This document shows, piece after piece, positions 24,726-32,540 of a DNA stretch of 51,106 nt. This DNA is from CAYYWV01 sp964475385 (GTDB lineage: Bacteria; Pseudomonadota; Alphaproteobacteria; JAAXGF01). Where the stretch lies: positions 1 to 51,106 of the forward strand of contig CAYYWV010000003.1 of NCBI GenBank assembly GCA_964475385.1, written 5' to 3'. Position 1 is the stretch's first letter, and each line of letters begins with the position of its first letter. The notes below the pieces were generated by a model. That model was not told where the DNA came from and ran no database searches. It saw only the letters and a list, made by a program, of their open reading frames with translations. Both the position numbers and the translations under genes were made by a program.

Positions 24726-25358
24726 ATGACGGAACCCATGTCGCCGAGCTACTGGACCGAAGCGGTCGCCCATCTCGCCGCCTGCGACGCCGTGCTCGCG
24801 GACATCATCGCCGCTTATCCGGCCGAGCGGCTCGAATCGCGCGACGACCCTTTTGGCACGCTCGCCCGCTCGATCGTCGGCCAGCAGATCTCGGTCAGGG
24901 CGGCGGCCGCGGTCTGGGAAAAGGTCGAACGCGCCCTCGGCGGCGCGGTGACGGCCGAGCGCATCGCTGCGGCCGACGAGGCTTACCTGCAGACCTGCGG
25001 GCTGTCCCGGTCCAAGTGTCGATATCTCAAGGATCTCGCCCAAAAGTTCCTCGCCGGCGCGGTCGATCCCGCGGGTTGGGCCGGGCGTTCGGACGAGGCG
25101 GTGGTGGCCGAGCTCACCCGGGTCAAGGGGATCGGCCGTTGGACGGCGGAGATGTTTCTGATCTTCCATCTCATGCGGCCCGACGTGCTGCCGCTCGCCG
25201 ACATCGGCTTGCAAAGGGCGGTGGCGCGCCACTATGGCCGCGGCGGCCGCGCCGAGCCCGACGAGGTGGCGCGGATCGCGCGCCCGTGGCGGCCGTGGCG
25301 GTCGGTCGCGACCTGGTATCTGTGGCGGAGCCTCGATCCTTTGCCCGTAGCCTACTGA
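24726..25358 (+). CDS. alkA: DNA-3-methyladenine glycosylase II
   Basis: This 210-residue enzyme removes alkylated bases by base-excision repair. It has the helix-hairpin-helix glycosylase core: FGTLARSIVGQQISVRAAAAVWEKVE near residue 45, YLKDLAQKF, then the HhH motif LTRVKGIGRWTAEMFLIF followed by VLPLADIGLQRAV, with Asp near 158 as the catalytic residue. It is shorter than E. coli AlkA and lacks the N-terminal domain, as in many alphaproteobacterial forms. A second ATG at 24738 is possible. It is the second DNA-alkylation gene in the window, along with the ATL. Confidence 0.93.
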   Translation: MTEPMSPSYWTEAVAHLAACDAVLADIIAAYPAERLESRDDPFGTLARSIVGQQISVRAAAAVWEKVERALGGAVTAERIAAADEAYLQTCGLSRSKCRYLKDLAQKFLAGAVDPAGWAGRSDEAVVAELTRVKGIGRWTAEMFLIFHLMRPDVLPLADIGLQRAVARHYGRGGRAEPDEVARIARPWRPWRSVATWYLWRSLDPLPVAY

Positions 25359-25392
25359 GAGGTCGAGGGACGGGGCCAAGGCCGGCGCGCGT

Positions 25393-26211
25393 TCAGTCCG
25401 CGACTGCGGGAGCGGCGAGCGCGACGGCGATTCCGCGGGCCGGCGGTCCGCGCCGCGCGGGCGCGCCCGGCGAGCGGCACGGCGGCGCCGTGAGTTCGCC
25501 CGGGCACAGGCGGATCGCCCAGGCGTCGGCGATCCCGCGGGCGGCGATGGCGTCGCGCATGGCGTCGATCGCTGCGCCGTCGAGAGGGCCGACCACCACC
25601 CGGAACCAGACCTTGCCCTCGACGATCCCGATCGCGATCGAAGGCGAGAATGCGGCGAATTTTTGAACCAGAACCTGGGCCCGGTCGGCGAGTCGGAAGC
25701 TGCCGATGACCAGAAAGACGGCGGGCTCGCGCGCGGCGTCTGTCTTTTCGTCGGCGGGCGCGGGCTGTGGTGTGGTGATGACATTCGTAACGGGCGCTTC
25801 GTCGAGCGCGGCGAGCACGATCGGCCGCGGCGGCTCGGGCGCGCGCGGCGCAGGCAGCGGCGCTTCGGCGACGAGCACGGGCTTGGGCGCGCTCGGCGGC
25901 GTCGAGCGTGATGCGCGGTCGCGAATCGGCGCATCGGGCGCGCGGGCGAGCGTGGCCGCGTCGGCGAGCCGGCAGACGGCGCCGAGATCGCCGCTGCTGA
26001 GCCCGCGCATGATCGAGCAGTCGCGCTGGGTGACGAAGGACAGGGCATGTGAGGTTACGCTCTTGCCCGAGGTCGCCAGGCTGAGCCCGTCGAGCGCGGT
26101 GCTCGCCACCATCGCCGCCGGCGGCAGAAGGCAGCCGCCGAGAAACAAGACCGTCGACAACGCCAGCGGCCGGAGGGCCGCATTCAGCGTGAGGGGAAGG
26201 GATATGCTCAT
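25393..26211 (-). CDS. SPOR-domain lipoprotein
   Basis: This 272-residue protein has a type II signal with lipobox LFLGGC (Cys27), a proline/alanine-rich linker and a SPOR domain near residues 164-235 (AVFLVIGSFRLADRAQVLVQKFAA, VWFRVVVGPLDGAAIDAMRDAI). SPOR domains bind denuded peptidoglycan at the division septum, so it is probably anchored in the outer membrane or periplasm and recruited to the septum. Its promoter side carries the CtrA-type site at 26289. Its divergent neighbour is another SPOR lipoprotein. Confidence 0.85.
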   Translation of the reverse strand: MSISLPLTLNAALRPLALSTVLFLGGCLLPPAAMVASTALDGLSLATSGKSVTSHALSFVTQRDCSIMRGLSSGDLGAVCRLADAATLARAPDAPIRDRASRSTPPSAPKPVLVAEAPLPAPRAPEPPRPIVLAALDEAPVTNVITTPQPAPADEKTDAAREPAVFLVIGSFRLADRAQVLVQKFAAFSPSIAIGIVEGKVWFRVVVGPLDGAAIDAMRDAIAARGIADAWAIRLCPGELTAPPCRSPGAPARRGPPARGIAVALAAPAVAD

Positions 26212-26288
26212 GGGGGCACCGATCGGAGATCCGGCGGGAACGCCTCGCTACGGCTCTGGACCGCGTTATCGTTAATAGAGGTTAAGGG

Positions 26289-26304
26289 TTAAGAGGGGGT
26301 TAAC
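26289..26304. promoter_or_regulatory. perfect CtrA-type binding site between two SPOR lipoprotein genes
   Basis: TTAA (26289-26292), seven bases, then TTAAC (26300-26304) is an exact match to the CtrA consensus TTAA-N7-TTAAC. Two more TTAA half-sites lie at 26272 and 26282. On the minus strand the cluster overlaps the -35 zone expected for the 25393-26211 gene. Confidence 0.65.
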
Positions 26305-26340
26305 GGGTTCTGAGAGATGTCCGCTCGGCTCCCATAGATG

Positions 26341-26369
26341 TTGTCGTGAGCCTGGAAGTCGCTTACTAT
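26341..26369 (+). promoter_or_regulatory. candidate promoter of the TPR/SPOR lipoprotein gene
   Basis: TTGTCG (26341-26346) and TACTAT (26364-26369) are spaced by 17 bases, predicting a start near 26376. The CtrA-type site is about 80 bases upstream. Confidence 0.45.
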
Positions 26370-26411
26370 ATCTTGAGTTTTTCCGTCGTCCGATCTCGGA
26401 ACGTCCCCGTT

Positions 26412-27392
26412 ATGGCCCTTTGGGACAGAGACCGCGCCAGAGCCGAAGCCGCCACTGCCTCGCGAGGGCGCGTGGTCTTTCTCGGTTTCGCGCTCGCGTT
26501 CGCGCTCGGCGGCTGCACAAGCGCCCCCAGGGACATGGCGCTCGTCGACAGCGGCGCGGGCGCTTTCGTCGCCGGCGATACGGCCGGGGCCGAGAAGCAG
26601 CTTCGCGAGGCGCTTGCGATCAACCCCGACAACGCCTACGCCCTGATTACGCTGGCTGCGATCTTCGAGCGCACCGGGCGCGCGGACGAGGCCCGCAAGC
26701 TCTACGGCGAGGTGGCCGCCCGCGGCGGGGCCGCGGAGTCCAGCCCGCTCGGCGTCGAGGCGGAGGAGCGCGCCGCGCTCGCCGCGCTCGCCCGCGAGCG
26801 GCTCGCCGCGCTTGACGCAGGCGCGAAGGAAGGCCGGAAGGCCGAAAACGAATCGCTCGAGACCGTCTTCGCCAATCTCGCCCAGGTCACGGGCGATCTG
26901 CGCCGGCTTTCAAGCGCGCTCGGCGCGCGGGCGATGACCGCCGGAGAGCGCGCCGAAAAGGCGGCTGCGAAAGGCGAGGCGCGGCCTCGGACCGACGCCG
27001 GAGAGCCGATCGTGCTGGTCCCGCAACCGGCGGACGCATCCGCGCCGGCGGCCGCGAGCGAGAAAAAACCTCCGCCCCCCGCCACTGCGAAGGCGGCGGA
27101 GGCCAAGAGCGCGTCCGCCGAGGGCATCCGCCTTCACATCGCCTCGTATCGGACCAAGGCGCGCGCCCGCAAGGGCTGGCGCGAGGAGGCGGGCCGTTAC
27201 CCCGATCTCCTCGGCGGCCTCGATCATGCGATCGTGCGGGTCGATCTCGGCCCCGGCATGGGGGTCTTTTACCGGGTTCTGGCCGGCCCGGTCGCCGACG
27301 AGCGCGCGGCGCGCGCGCTCTGCGCCCGGCTCAAGGTCCGCGGCGCTTACTGCGCGCTGGTGTTCCCCGAGGCCGGTTCTTCGGCCGAGTGA
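26412..27392 (+). CDS. TPR- and SPOR-domain lipoprotein
   Basis: This 326-residue protein has a lipobox ALGGC near residue 35. Two TPR-like helical pairs follow (GDTAGAEKQLREALAINPDN, YALITLAAIFERTGRADEAR), then a coiled stretch around residues 110-175, an Ala/Pro/Lys linker and a C-terminal SPOR domain (RLHIASYRTKARARKGWREEA, VFYRVLAGPVADERAARALC). It is the divergent partner of the SPOR lipoprotein across the CtrA site, suggesting a role in envelope remodelling during division. The ATG at 26412 is preferred over the upstream in-frame 26346 because it opens the lipoprotein signal. Confidence 0.83.
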   Translation: MALWDRDRARAEAATASRGRVVFLGFALAFALGGCTSAPRDMALVDSGAGAFVAGDTAGAEKQLREALAINPDNAYALITLAAIFERTGRADEARKLYGEVAARGGAAESSPLGVEAEERAALAALARERLAALDAGAKEGRKAENESLETVFANLAQVTGDLRRLSSALGARAMTAGERAEKAAAKGEARPRTDAGEPIVLVPQPADASAPAAASEKKPPPPATAKAAEAKSASAEGIRLHIASYRTKARARKGWREEAGRYPDLLGGLDHAIVRVDLGPGMGVFYRVLAGPVADERAARALCARLKVRGAYCALVFPEAGSSAE

Positions 27393-27491
27393 CCGCGACC
27401 GCCCGGGCCGCGGTTGACGCTGGGACGCGCGGCTGTGAAGATGCCGCGCCGTCGTGACGCCTTGCCGTAATCTGGATCCGGATCGCCGCCG

Positions 27492-28682
27492 ATGCCCTTT
27501 CCGCTCAACCCGCTCGTCGGCGCCGTTACGGCCCCGCCCATCGCCGCGGTGCGCGCCTGGGTCGCCGACCGCCGCTTTCCCGCCGATGCGCCGCTGATCG
27601 ACCTCGCCCAAGGCGAGCCCGCCTATCCGCCGCCCGAGTCCTTGCGCGCCCATCTCGCCGAGGTCGCGCTCAGGCCCGAGAGCGCGCGTTATACGCCGAT
27701 CGAAGGGTTGCCGGCGCTGCGCGCGGCGCTCGCCGCCGACATAGGCGCGGTCTACGGCGGCCGGGTCGGGGCCGAGTCGGTCTGCATCACCGCGGGCTGC
27801 AACCAGGCCTTCTGCCTCGCGATGATGGCGCTCGCCCGCGAGGGCGATTCGGTGATCCTGCCCGCGCCGTACTACTTCAACCACCGCATGTGGCTCGACA
27901 TGCTGGGGATCGAGGCGGCGATCCTGCCGCTGAGGGCGGACGCGGGCGCGGTCCCCGACCCGGCGGACGCGGCGGCGCGGATCGGCCCGCGCACGCGCGC
28001 GATCGTGCTGGTCACCCCCAACAACCCGACCGGCGCGATCTACCCGCCCGAGACGATCGCGGCTTTCTACGATCTCGCCCGCCGCCGCGGGATCGCGCTC
28101 GTCATCGACGAGACCTACCGCGACTTCCTCGACCGCGAGGCTGCGCCCCACGATCTGTTCGCGCGTCCCGACTGGGAGGAGACGCTGGTCCACCTCTACA
28201 GCTTCTCGAAGGTCTTCGCGCTTACCGGTTACCGGGTGGGCGCCGTGGTCTCGGGACCGCGGATGGCGGCCGAGGTCGCCAAGATCGCGGACTGCGTCGC
28301 GATCTGCGCCCCGCGCATCGGGCAGGAGGCGGCGCTGTTCGGGCTCGAGCGTCTCGCCGAGTGGCGGGCCGAGAAGCGCGCCGCGCTGAGGGCTCGCGCC
28401 GCGGCGCTGCGCCAGGCCTTTCGCCTCAACGAGCTGCGCTACGAGCTGATCAGCCTGGGCGGGTTCTTCGCCTATGTCCGCCATCCCTTCGCCGGCGAGG
28501 ACGCCGAGAGCGTGGCCCGCAGGCTCGCTCGCGACCACGGGCTTCTCTCGTTGCCGGGCGGGGTCTTCGGCCCCGGCCAAGGGGCCTATCTGCGGCTCGC
28601 CTTCGCCAACGTGGGCGCCGAGGCCATGCCAGACGTCGCGCGCCGGCTCGCCGCCAGCGAGGAGCCAAGCGGCGGGGCCTGA
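27492..28682 (+). CDS. PLP-dependent aminotransferase (class I/II)
   Basis: This 396-residue aminotransferase has the fold-type I landmarks: LIDLAQGEPAYPPP, RYTPIEGLPALRAAL, TAGCNQAFCLAMMAL near residue 98, NNPTGAIYPPETI near 177, VIDETYRDFL and SFSKVFALTGYRVG, whose Lys near 239 binds PLP. The substrate is unknown; it is not the same subgroup as the AruH-like enzyme. It is followed after 73 bases by the AcuI-type reductase, and the two may share a transcript. Confidence 0.85.
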   Translation: MPFPLNPLVGAVTAPPIAAVRAWVADRRFPADAPLIDLAQGEPAYPPPESLRAHLAEVALRPESARYTPIEGLPALRAALAADIGAVYGGRVGAESVCITAGCNQAFCLAMMALAREGDSVILPAPYYFNHRMWLDMLGIEAAILPLRADAGAVPDPADAAARIGPRTRAIVLVTPNNPTGAIYPPETIAAFYDLARRRGIALVIDETYRDFLDREAAPHDLFARPDWEETLVHLYSFSKVFALTGYRVGAVVSGPRMAAEVAKIADCVAICAPRIGQEAALFGLERLAEWRAEKRAALRARAAALRQAFRLNELRYELISLGGFFAYVRHPFAGEDAESVARRLARDHGLLSLPGGVFGPGQGAYLRLAFANVGAEAMPDVARRLAASEEPSGGA

Positions 28683-28755
28683 ACCCTTTGAACGCGGCCC
28701 GGCATTCCACTATGACAAGAATCGATCGGCCACGCGGAGGAGGAGAGGACGGACC

Positions 28756-29754
28756 ATGACCGACGAACGCTTCACGGCGCTGGTTCTCAACGAGCGCGAG
28801 GGCAAGGTGACGGGCGCGCTCGAAACGTTGGATGCGGCGGCCCTTCCCGAAGGCGACGTGACCGTCCGGGTCGCGTACTCGAGCCTCAACTACAAGGACG
28901 GGCTGATTCTCACCGGCAAGGGGCGGCTGGTGCGCGATTACCCCCATGTGCCGGGGGTCGATCTCGTGGGCACGGTGGAGGCCTCCGATTCGCCCGCCTT
29001 CAAGCCCGGCGACGCGGTGGTCGTGACCGGCTGGTTCGTCGGCGAGCGCCACTGGGGCGGCTACGCCCAGAAGGCGCGGGTCAAGTCCGACTGGGTGCTG
29101 CCGTTGCCCGAAGGGCTCACGCCCAAGCGGGCGATGGCGATCGGCACCGCGGGGCTCACGGCCATGCTCTCTGTGCTCGCCCTCGAAGAGCACGGGCTTC
29201 GGCCCGGCGACGGCGAGGTGGTGGTGAGCGGGGCGGCCGGCGGCGTGGGCAGCGTAGCGGTCGCGCTTCTCGCCCGGGCCGGGCATGCGGTGGTCGCCTC
29301 GACCGGGCGGGCCGAAGCCCACGAGTACCTGCGCGCGCTCGGCGCGCAGACGATCATCGACCGGGCCGAGCTCGCCGAGCCGTCGAACCGGCCGCTCGCG
29401 TCCGAGCGCTGGGCGGGCGCGGTCGACAGCGTGGGCGGGCACACGCTCGCCAACATCCTGCGCGCCACGCGCTATGGGCGCAGCGTCGCGGCCTGCGGGC
29501 TCGCCGGCGGGGCCGAGCTGCCGGTGACGGTCATTCCCTTCATCCTGCGCGGGGTGAACCTGTTGGGCATCGAATCGGTCCAGTGCCCGACGCCCCGCCG
29601 CCGCGAGGCCTGGGCGCGGCTCGCCCGCGAGCTTCCGGCCGAGACCCTGGATGCGGTGACCGAGGTGGTCCCCTTGAGTCGGGCGCTCGATCTCGGGCCG
29701 AAGATCCTCGCCGGCCAGGTGCGCGGCCGCGTCGTCGTCGACGTCAACGCCTGA
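28756..29754 (+). CDS. acuI: acrylyl-CoA reductase-type MDR oxidoreductase (AcuI/YhdH)
   Basis: This 332-residue enzyme is a medium-chain reductase of the AcuI/YhdH group, which reduces acrylyl-CoA to propionyl-CoA with NADPH, often in acrylate or DMSP breakdown. It shows SSLNYKDGLILTGKG near residue 37, VPGVDLVGTVEASDSPAFKPGD, WGGYAQKARV, the nucleotide fold VVVSGAAGGVGSVAVALLARAG near 155 and FILRGVNLLGIESVQCP near 258. No zinc-binding cysteines of the alcohol-dehydrogenase type are present, as expected. The ATG at 28756 follows GGAGGAGAGG; an overlapping longer frame starts inside the aminotransferase. Confidence 0.85.
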   Translation: MTDERFTALVLNEREGKVTGALETLDAAALPEGDVTVRVAYSSLNYKDGLILTGKGRLVRDYPHVPGVDLVGTVEASDSPAFKPGDAVVVTGWFVGERHWGGYAQKARVKSDWVLPLPEGLTPKRAMAIGTAGLTAMLSVLALEEHGLRPGDGEVVVSGAAGGVGSVAVALLARAGHAVVASTGRAEAHEYLRALGAQTIIDRAELAEPSNRPLASERWAGAVDSVGGHTLANILRATRYGRSVAACGLAGGAELPVTVIPFILRGVNLLGIESVQCPTPRRREAWARLARELPAETLDAVTEVVPLSRALDLGPKILAGQVRGRVVVDVNA

Positions 29755-29813
29755 GTGTATCCCGCCGGGGCGTTGGCCCGCGCGCGCTTTCCCGCGGACG
29801 CGCGAGCCGTCGT

Positions 29814-30938
29814 TCACGCGTCCGCCCGGCGGAGGCGGCCAGGCGCGAAGGCGGCCGGGTCGACGCCCGCGTCCAGAATCTCAGGGGGCGCATCCTCGCC
29901 GAGAACCAGCGCGGCGGCGAGGCGCGAGAGCGCGGGCGCGGTCATGATGCCGACGCCCCCTTGGCCCGCGAGCCAGAAGAAGCCCTCGCAGCCCTCGTCG
30001 TAACCGACCACCGGCAAATGGTCGGCGACGAAGCTGCGCAGGCCCGCCCAGCGGTGGCTCGGACGGCGCACGGTCAGCGTGGTCGCGCGCTCGATCCGGT
30101 CGATGGCGACGGCGATGTCGATCTCTTCGGGCTGGACGTCGCAGGGCGGCATCGGCGTCTCGTCGGCGGGCGAGGCGAGGATGCGCCCGGCGTCGGGGCG
30201 GAAGTAGAACTCTTCGTCGACGTCGACCACCATCGGCCAGGGCGCGGGATCGACGCCGGCGGGCGGGTCGAACACGATCACCGTGCGCCGCTTAGGGACA
30301 AGGCCGACCGGCGCGGCCCCGGCGAGCGTCGCGATCTCGTCGGCCCAGGCCCCGGCCGCATCGACGAGCACCGGGGCGGCGAAGGTTCCGGCCCGGGTCT
30401 CGATGCGCCACAGGCCGCGCGCGCGCTCCGCGGCCGTGACCTCGGCGTCGAGGATGAGCGCTCCGCCGTTCGCCTTCAGCCCGCGCAAGTAGCCGTGATG
30501 AAGGCCGTGGACGTCGAGCTCGACCGCATGCCTTTCGAGCGCCGCGGCGGCGACGTAATCGGCCCGCAGCACGGGCGCGAGCGCGCGGGCGCGCGCCGCG
30601 TCGATCGCTTCGAGCGCGTCCGGCTGGGCGGCGAGCGCGGCCTCGAGCGCCGCCGTCTGATCGGCGCGGGCGACGAGCATGAGCGGGCGCGGAGAGACCA
30701 ACGGCGCCTCGGCGAAGCCGGCCGGGGGCGCGAAGAAGAAGTCGCGGCTCGCCGCGGCGAGGGCGCGCACCGGGGCCTCGCCGTAAGAGCGCAGGAACAT
30801 CGCCGCCGAGCGCCCGGTGGTGTGGTAGCCGGGCGCGCTCTCGCGCTCGAGCGCCAGCACCCGGCGCGCGCCCGAGAGCGCGAAAGCGACCGAAGCGCCG
30901 GCGATGCCCGCGCCGATGACGATGACGTCGTAGTCCAT
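29814..30938 (-). CDS. dauA: FAD-dependent D-arginine dehydrogenase-like
   Basis: This 374-residue flavoenzyme follows Pseudomonas DauA closely: MDYDVIVIGAGIAGASVAFAL, ERESAPGYHTTGRSAAMFLRSYG, ALAAASRDFFFAPPAGFAEAPL, LHHGYLRGLKANGG, LVPKRRTVIVFDPPAGVDP, FYFRPDAGRILASPADETP and THRWAGLRSF-type residues in SHRWAGLRSFVAD. DauA deaminates D-arginine to 2-ketoarginine, the same keto acid AruH produces from L-arginine. It converges with acuI and has a perfect TATAAT upstream on its own strand. Confidence 0.82.
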   Translation of the reverse strand: MDYDVIVIGAGIAGASVAFALSGARRVLALERESAPGYHTTGRSAAMFLRSYGEAPVRALAAASRDFFFAPPAGFAEAPLVSPRPLMLVARADQTAALEAALAAQPDALEAIDAARARALAPVLRADYVAAAALERHAVELDVHGLHHGYLRGLKANGGALILDAEVTAAERARGLWRIETRAGTFAAPVLVDAAGAWADEIATLAGAAPVGLVPKRRTVIVFDPPAGVDPAPWPMVVDVDEEFYFRPDAGRILASPADETPMPPCDVQPEEIDIAVAIDRIERATTLTVRRPSHRWAGLRSFVADHLPVVGYDEGCEGFFWLAGQGGVGIMTAPALSRLAAALVLGEDAPPEILDAGVDPAAFAPGRLRRADA

Positions 30939-30982
30939 GAACCGATACTCCGATTGAACGCCGGCCGGCGCGATGCGCGGTG

Positions 30983-30988
30983 ATTATA
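30983..30988 (-). promoter_or_regulatory. -10 box of the DauA-like gene
   Basis: On the minus strand a perfect TATAAT (complement of 30983-30988) lies 44 bases ahead of the DauA-like ATG. No good -35 stands at 17-18 bases, so an activator may be needed. Confidence 0.45.
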
Positions 30989-31121
30989 GAACCAGAGGCC
31001 GAGCGGGGAACAGACGGCGAGCGTCGGCCCGGTATGGTCGATAAACGGCGCGAGCGCCTGTCGTCGCCGTTTGGGACGCAGGCTTGTGAACCTCGTTCGG
31101 GCTCGTTACTCTCGCTCGCCC

Positions 31122-31727
31122 ATGAGCCACAACACCTGGATCCACCGTTTCGTGCGCCCGGCCGTGCGGCCGCTCGCGCATAGCCGGCTCACGCCCAATC
31201 ACGTCACCACGCTGAGATTGATCGCCGGGACGGCGGCGGCGGGGGCTTACGCGCTCGGGACCGAAGCGGGCTATCTCTGGGGCGGCGTCCTGTTCGTCGC
31301 TTCGATCCTGTTCGACCGCGCCGACGGCGAGCTCGCCAGGCTCGGCGGCAAGGCGACGCGTTGGGGCCACGTCTACGACCTCTGTGTCGATTCGTTCTGC
31401 AACGCGATCGTCTTCGTCGGCCTGGGCTGGGGCTTGCGGGGCGGCGCGCTCGGGCCGTGGGCGGTCGCGCTCGGCGTTCTCGCCGGGGCGGCGATCGCCG
31501 CCATCCTCTTCATGACGCTCAAGATCGAGGCCCTCGCCGGCCCGCGGGCGGGCGAGCTCGAGGGCGCGGCGGGATTCGATCCTGACGATGCGATCGCGAT
31601 CGTCCCTCTTGCGGTCTGGATGGGTTGGCCCAAGGCGCTTTTGGTTGCGGCGGCCATCGGCGCGCCGGCCTTCGCGGTTCTGGTCTTCGCCGTTCTGCAA
31701 CGGCGGCGGCGGCGATTACGGGCTTGA
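31122..31727 (+). CDS. CDP-alcohol phosphatidyltransferase (complete active-site motif)
   Basis: This 201-residue membrane enzyme joins a CDP-linked lipid (CDP-diacylglycerol) to an alcohol acceptor to make a phospholipid headgroup. The family motif is intact near residues 64-90: DRADGELARLGGKATRWGH followed by VYDLCVDS, giving the pattern D-x2-DG-x2-AR-x8-G-x3-D-x3-D with both terminal Asp residues. About five hydrophobic helices surround it. The acceptor (inositol, glycerol or another alcohol) cannot be told. It overlaps the 3' end of a second family member on the other strand by 12 bases. The start is the ATG at 31122. Confidence 0.88.
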   Translation: MSHNTWIHRFVRPAVRPLAHSRLTPNHVTTLRLIAGTAAAGAYALGTEAGYLWGGVLFVASILFDRADGELARLGGKATRWGHVYDLCVDSFCNAIVFVGLGWGLRGGALGPWAVALGVLAGAAIAAILFMTLKIEALAGPRAGELEGAAGFDPDDAIAIVPLAVWMGWPKALLVAAAIGAPAFAVLVFAVLQRRRRRLRA

Positions 31728-32372
31728 CGATTGCGCGCCGTCCCGCGCCCGACGCAGCCGGTAGAGCCGCCAAGCGGTCCACAGACCGTAGACGCCCGCG
31801 CCGACCGCGCAGACGACGAAGAACCAGTCGAGGAAGCCGAACCAGGTCAGCGGCGCGAGAAGGTAGATCCCGTCCTCGATCTCGATCCCGCCCGCAGCGG
31901 GGTAGCTGACCGCGTCGCGTCCGCCGGGCGCCGCGCCCGCCCGGTCGAGCCCGATGTTGAGGGCCGTGACGCCGAGCGCCACAGCTGCCGCGAAGACGCC
32001 GAACGCAACCGCCCAAAGGCCGAGCGGGCCGTGGCGCAGCCCCACCCCGATGCCCGCAAAGAGGGCGGCGTAGCCGAGCCCGCCGCTCGCATAATCGAAG
32101 TAGTAGCCGAACCGCGTCGTCTTGCCGGTCAACCGGGCGAGCTCGCCGTCGAAGTGGTCGAGAAAACGGGCGGCGACGAACAGGCCCGCCGCCCAATGGA
32201 TGGCCGGCGCGGTCCCGTTCGCGAACAGAGCGGCCGCGGCAAGCGCAAGCGCAAGGGTTGCGGCCGTGATGTGGTTGGGGGTGATCCCGGTGGAGACGAG
32301 GGGGCGGACAAGCCTGCGCGCGATGCGTTGGTCGAACGGCGGCCGCGCGGGCGCAGTGGTGCGAACGGTCAT
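31716..32372 (-). CDS. CDP-alcohol phosphatidyltransferase paralogue lacking the last motif aspartate
   Basis: This 218-residue relative of the neighbouring enzyme has the same fold and the motif DHFDGELARLTGKTTRFGY then YFDYASG, but the final catalytic Asp is Gly. That Asp acts as general base in characterised family members, so this copy may be inactive, use another residue, or act as a partner subunit. It has about five helices and a basic C-terminal tail (WRLYRLRRARDGAQSS). It converges with the intact enzyme and is divergent from the flippase-like gene. It starts with ATG at 32372. Confidence 0.85.
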   Translation of the reverse strand: MTVRTTAPARPPFDQRIARRLVRPLVSTGITPNHITAATLALALAAAALFANGTAPAIHWAAGLFVAARFLDHFDGELARLTGKTTRFGYYFDYASGGLGYAALFAGIGVGLRHGPLGLWAVAFGVFAAAVALGVTALNIGLDRAGAAPGGRDAVSYPAAGGIEIEDGIYLLAPLTWFGFLDWFFVVCAVGAGVYGLWTAWRLYRLRRARDGAQSSSP

Positions 32373-32378
32373 GGCCCA

Positions 32379-32420
32379 AGCCTGCGGATGGTCGCCTGAA
32401 TTGTCAATGAATCCAGGCGA
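32379..32420 (-). promoter_or_regulatory. candidate promoter framed by an inverted repeat
   Basis: On the minus strand TTGACA (complement of 32402-32407) with a weak -10 CAGGCT 17 bases later would serve the 31716-32372 gene. The box is framed by the inverted repeat TCGCCTG (32392-32398)/CAGGCGA (32414-32420), suggesting a repressor site across the -35. The start would be within a few bases of the ATG. Confidence 0.35.
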
Positions 32421-32540
32421 AAATCGGCTCGCGCGCCATCACCAAGCCGCGACCGGCGACGGTCCGGCGATTGACCGGCGGGGCGCGATGGACCATTCTC
32501 TGGACCCTGCCCGTCCTCCGGGCGTCAAGGAGGGGCTTTC

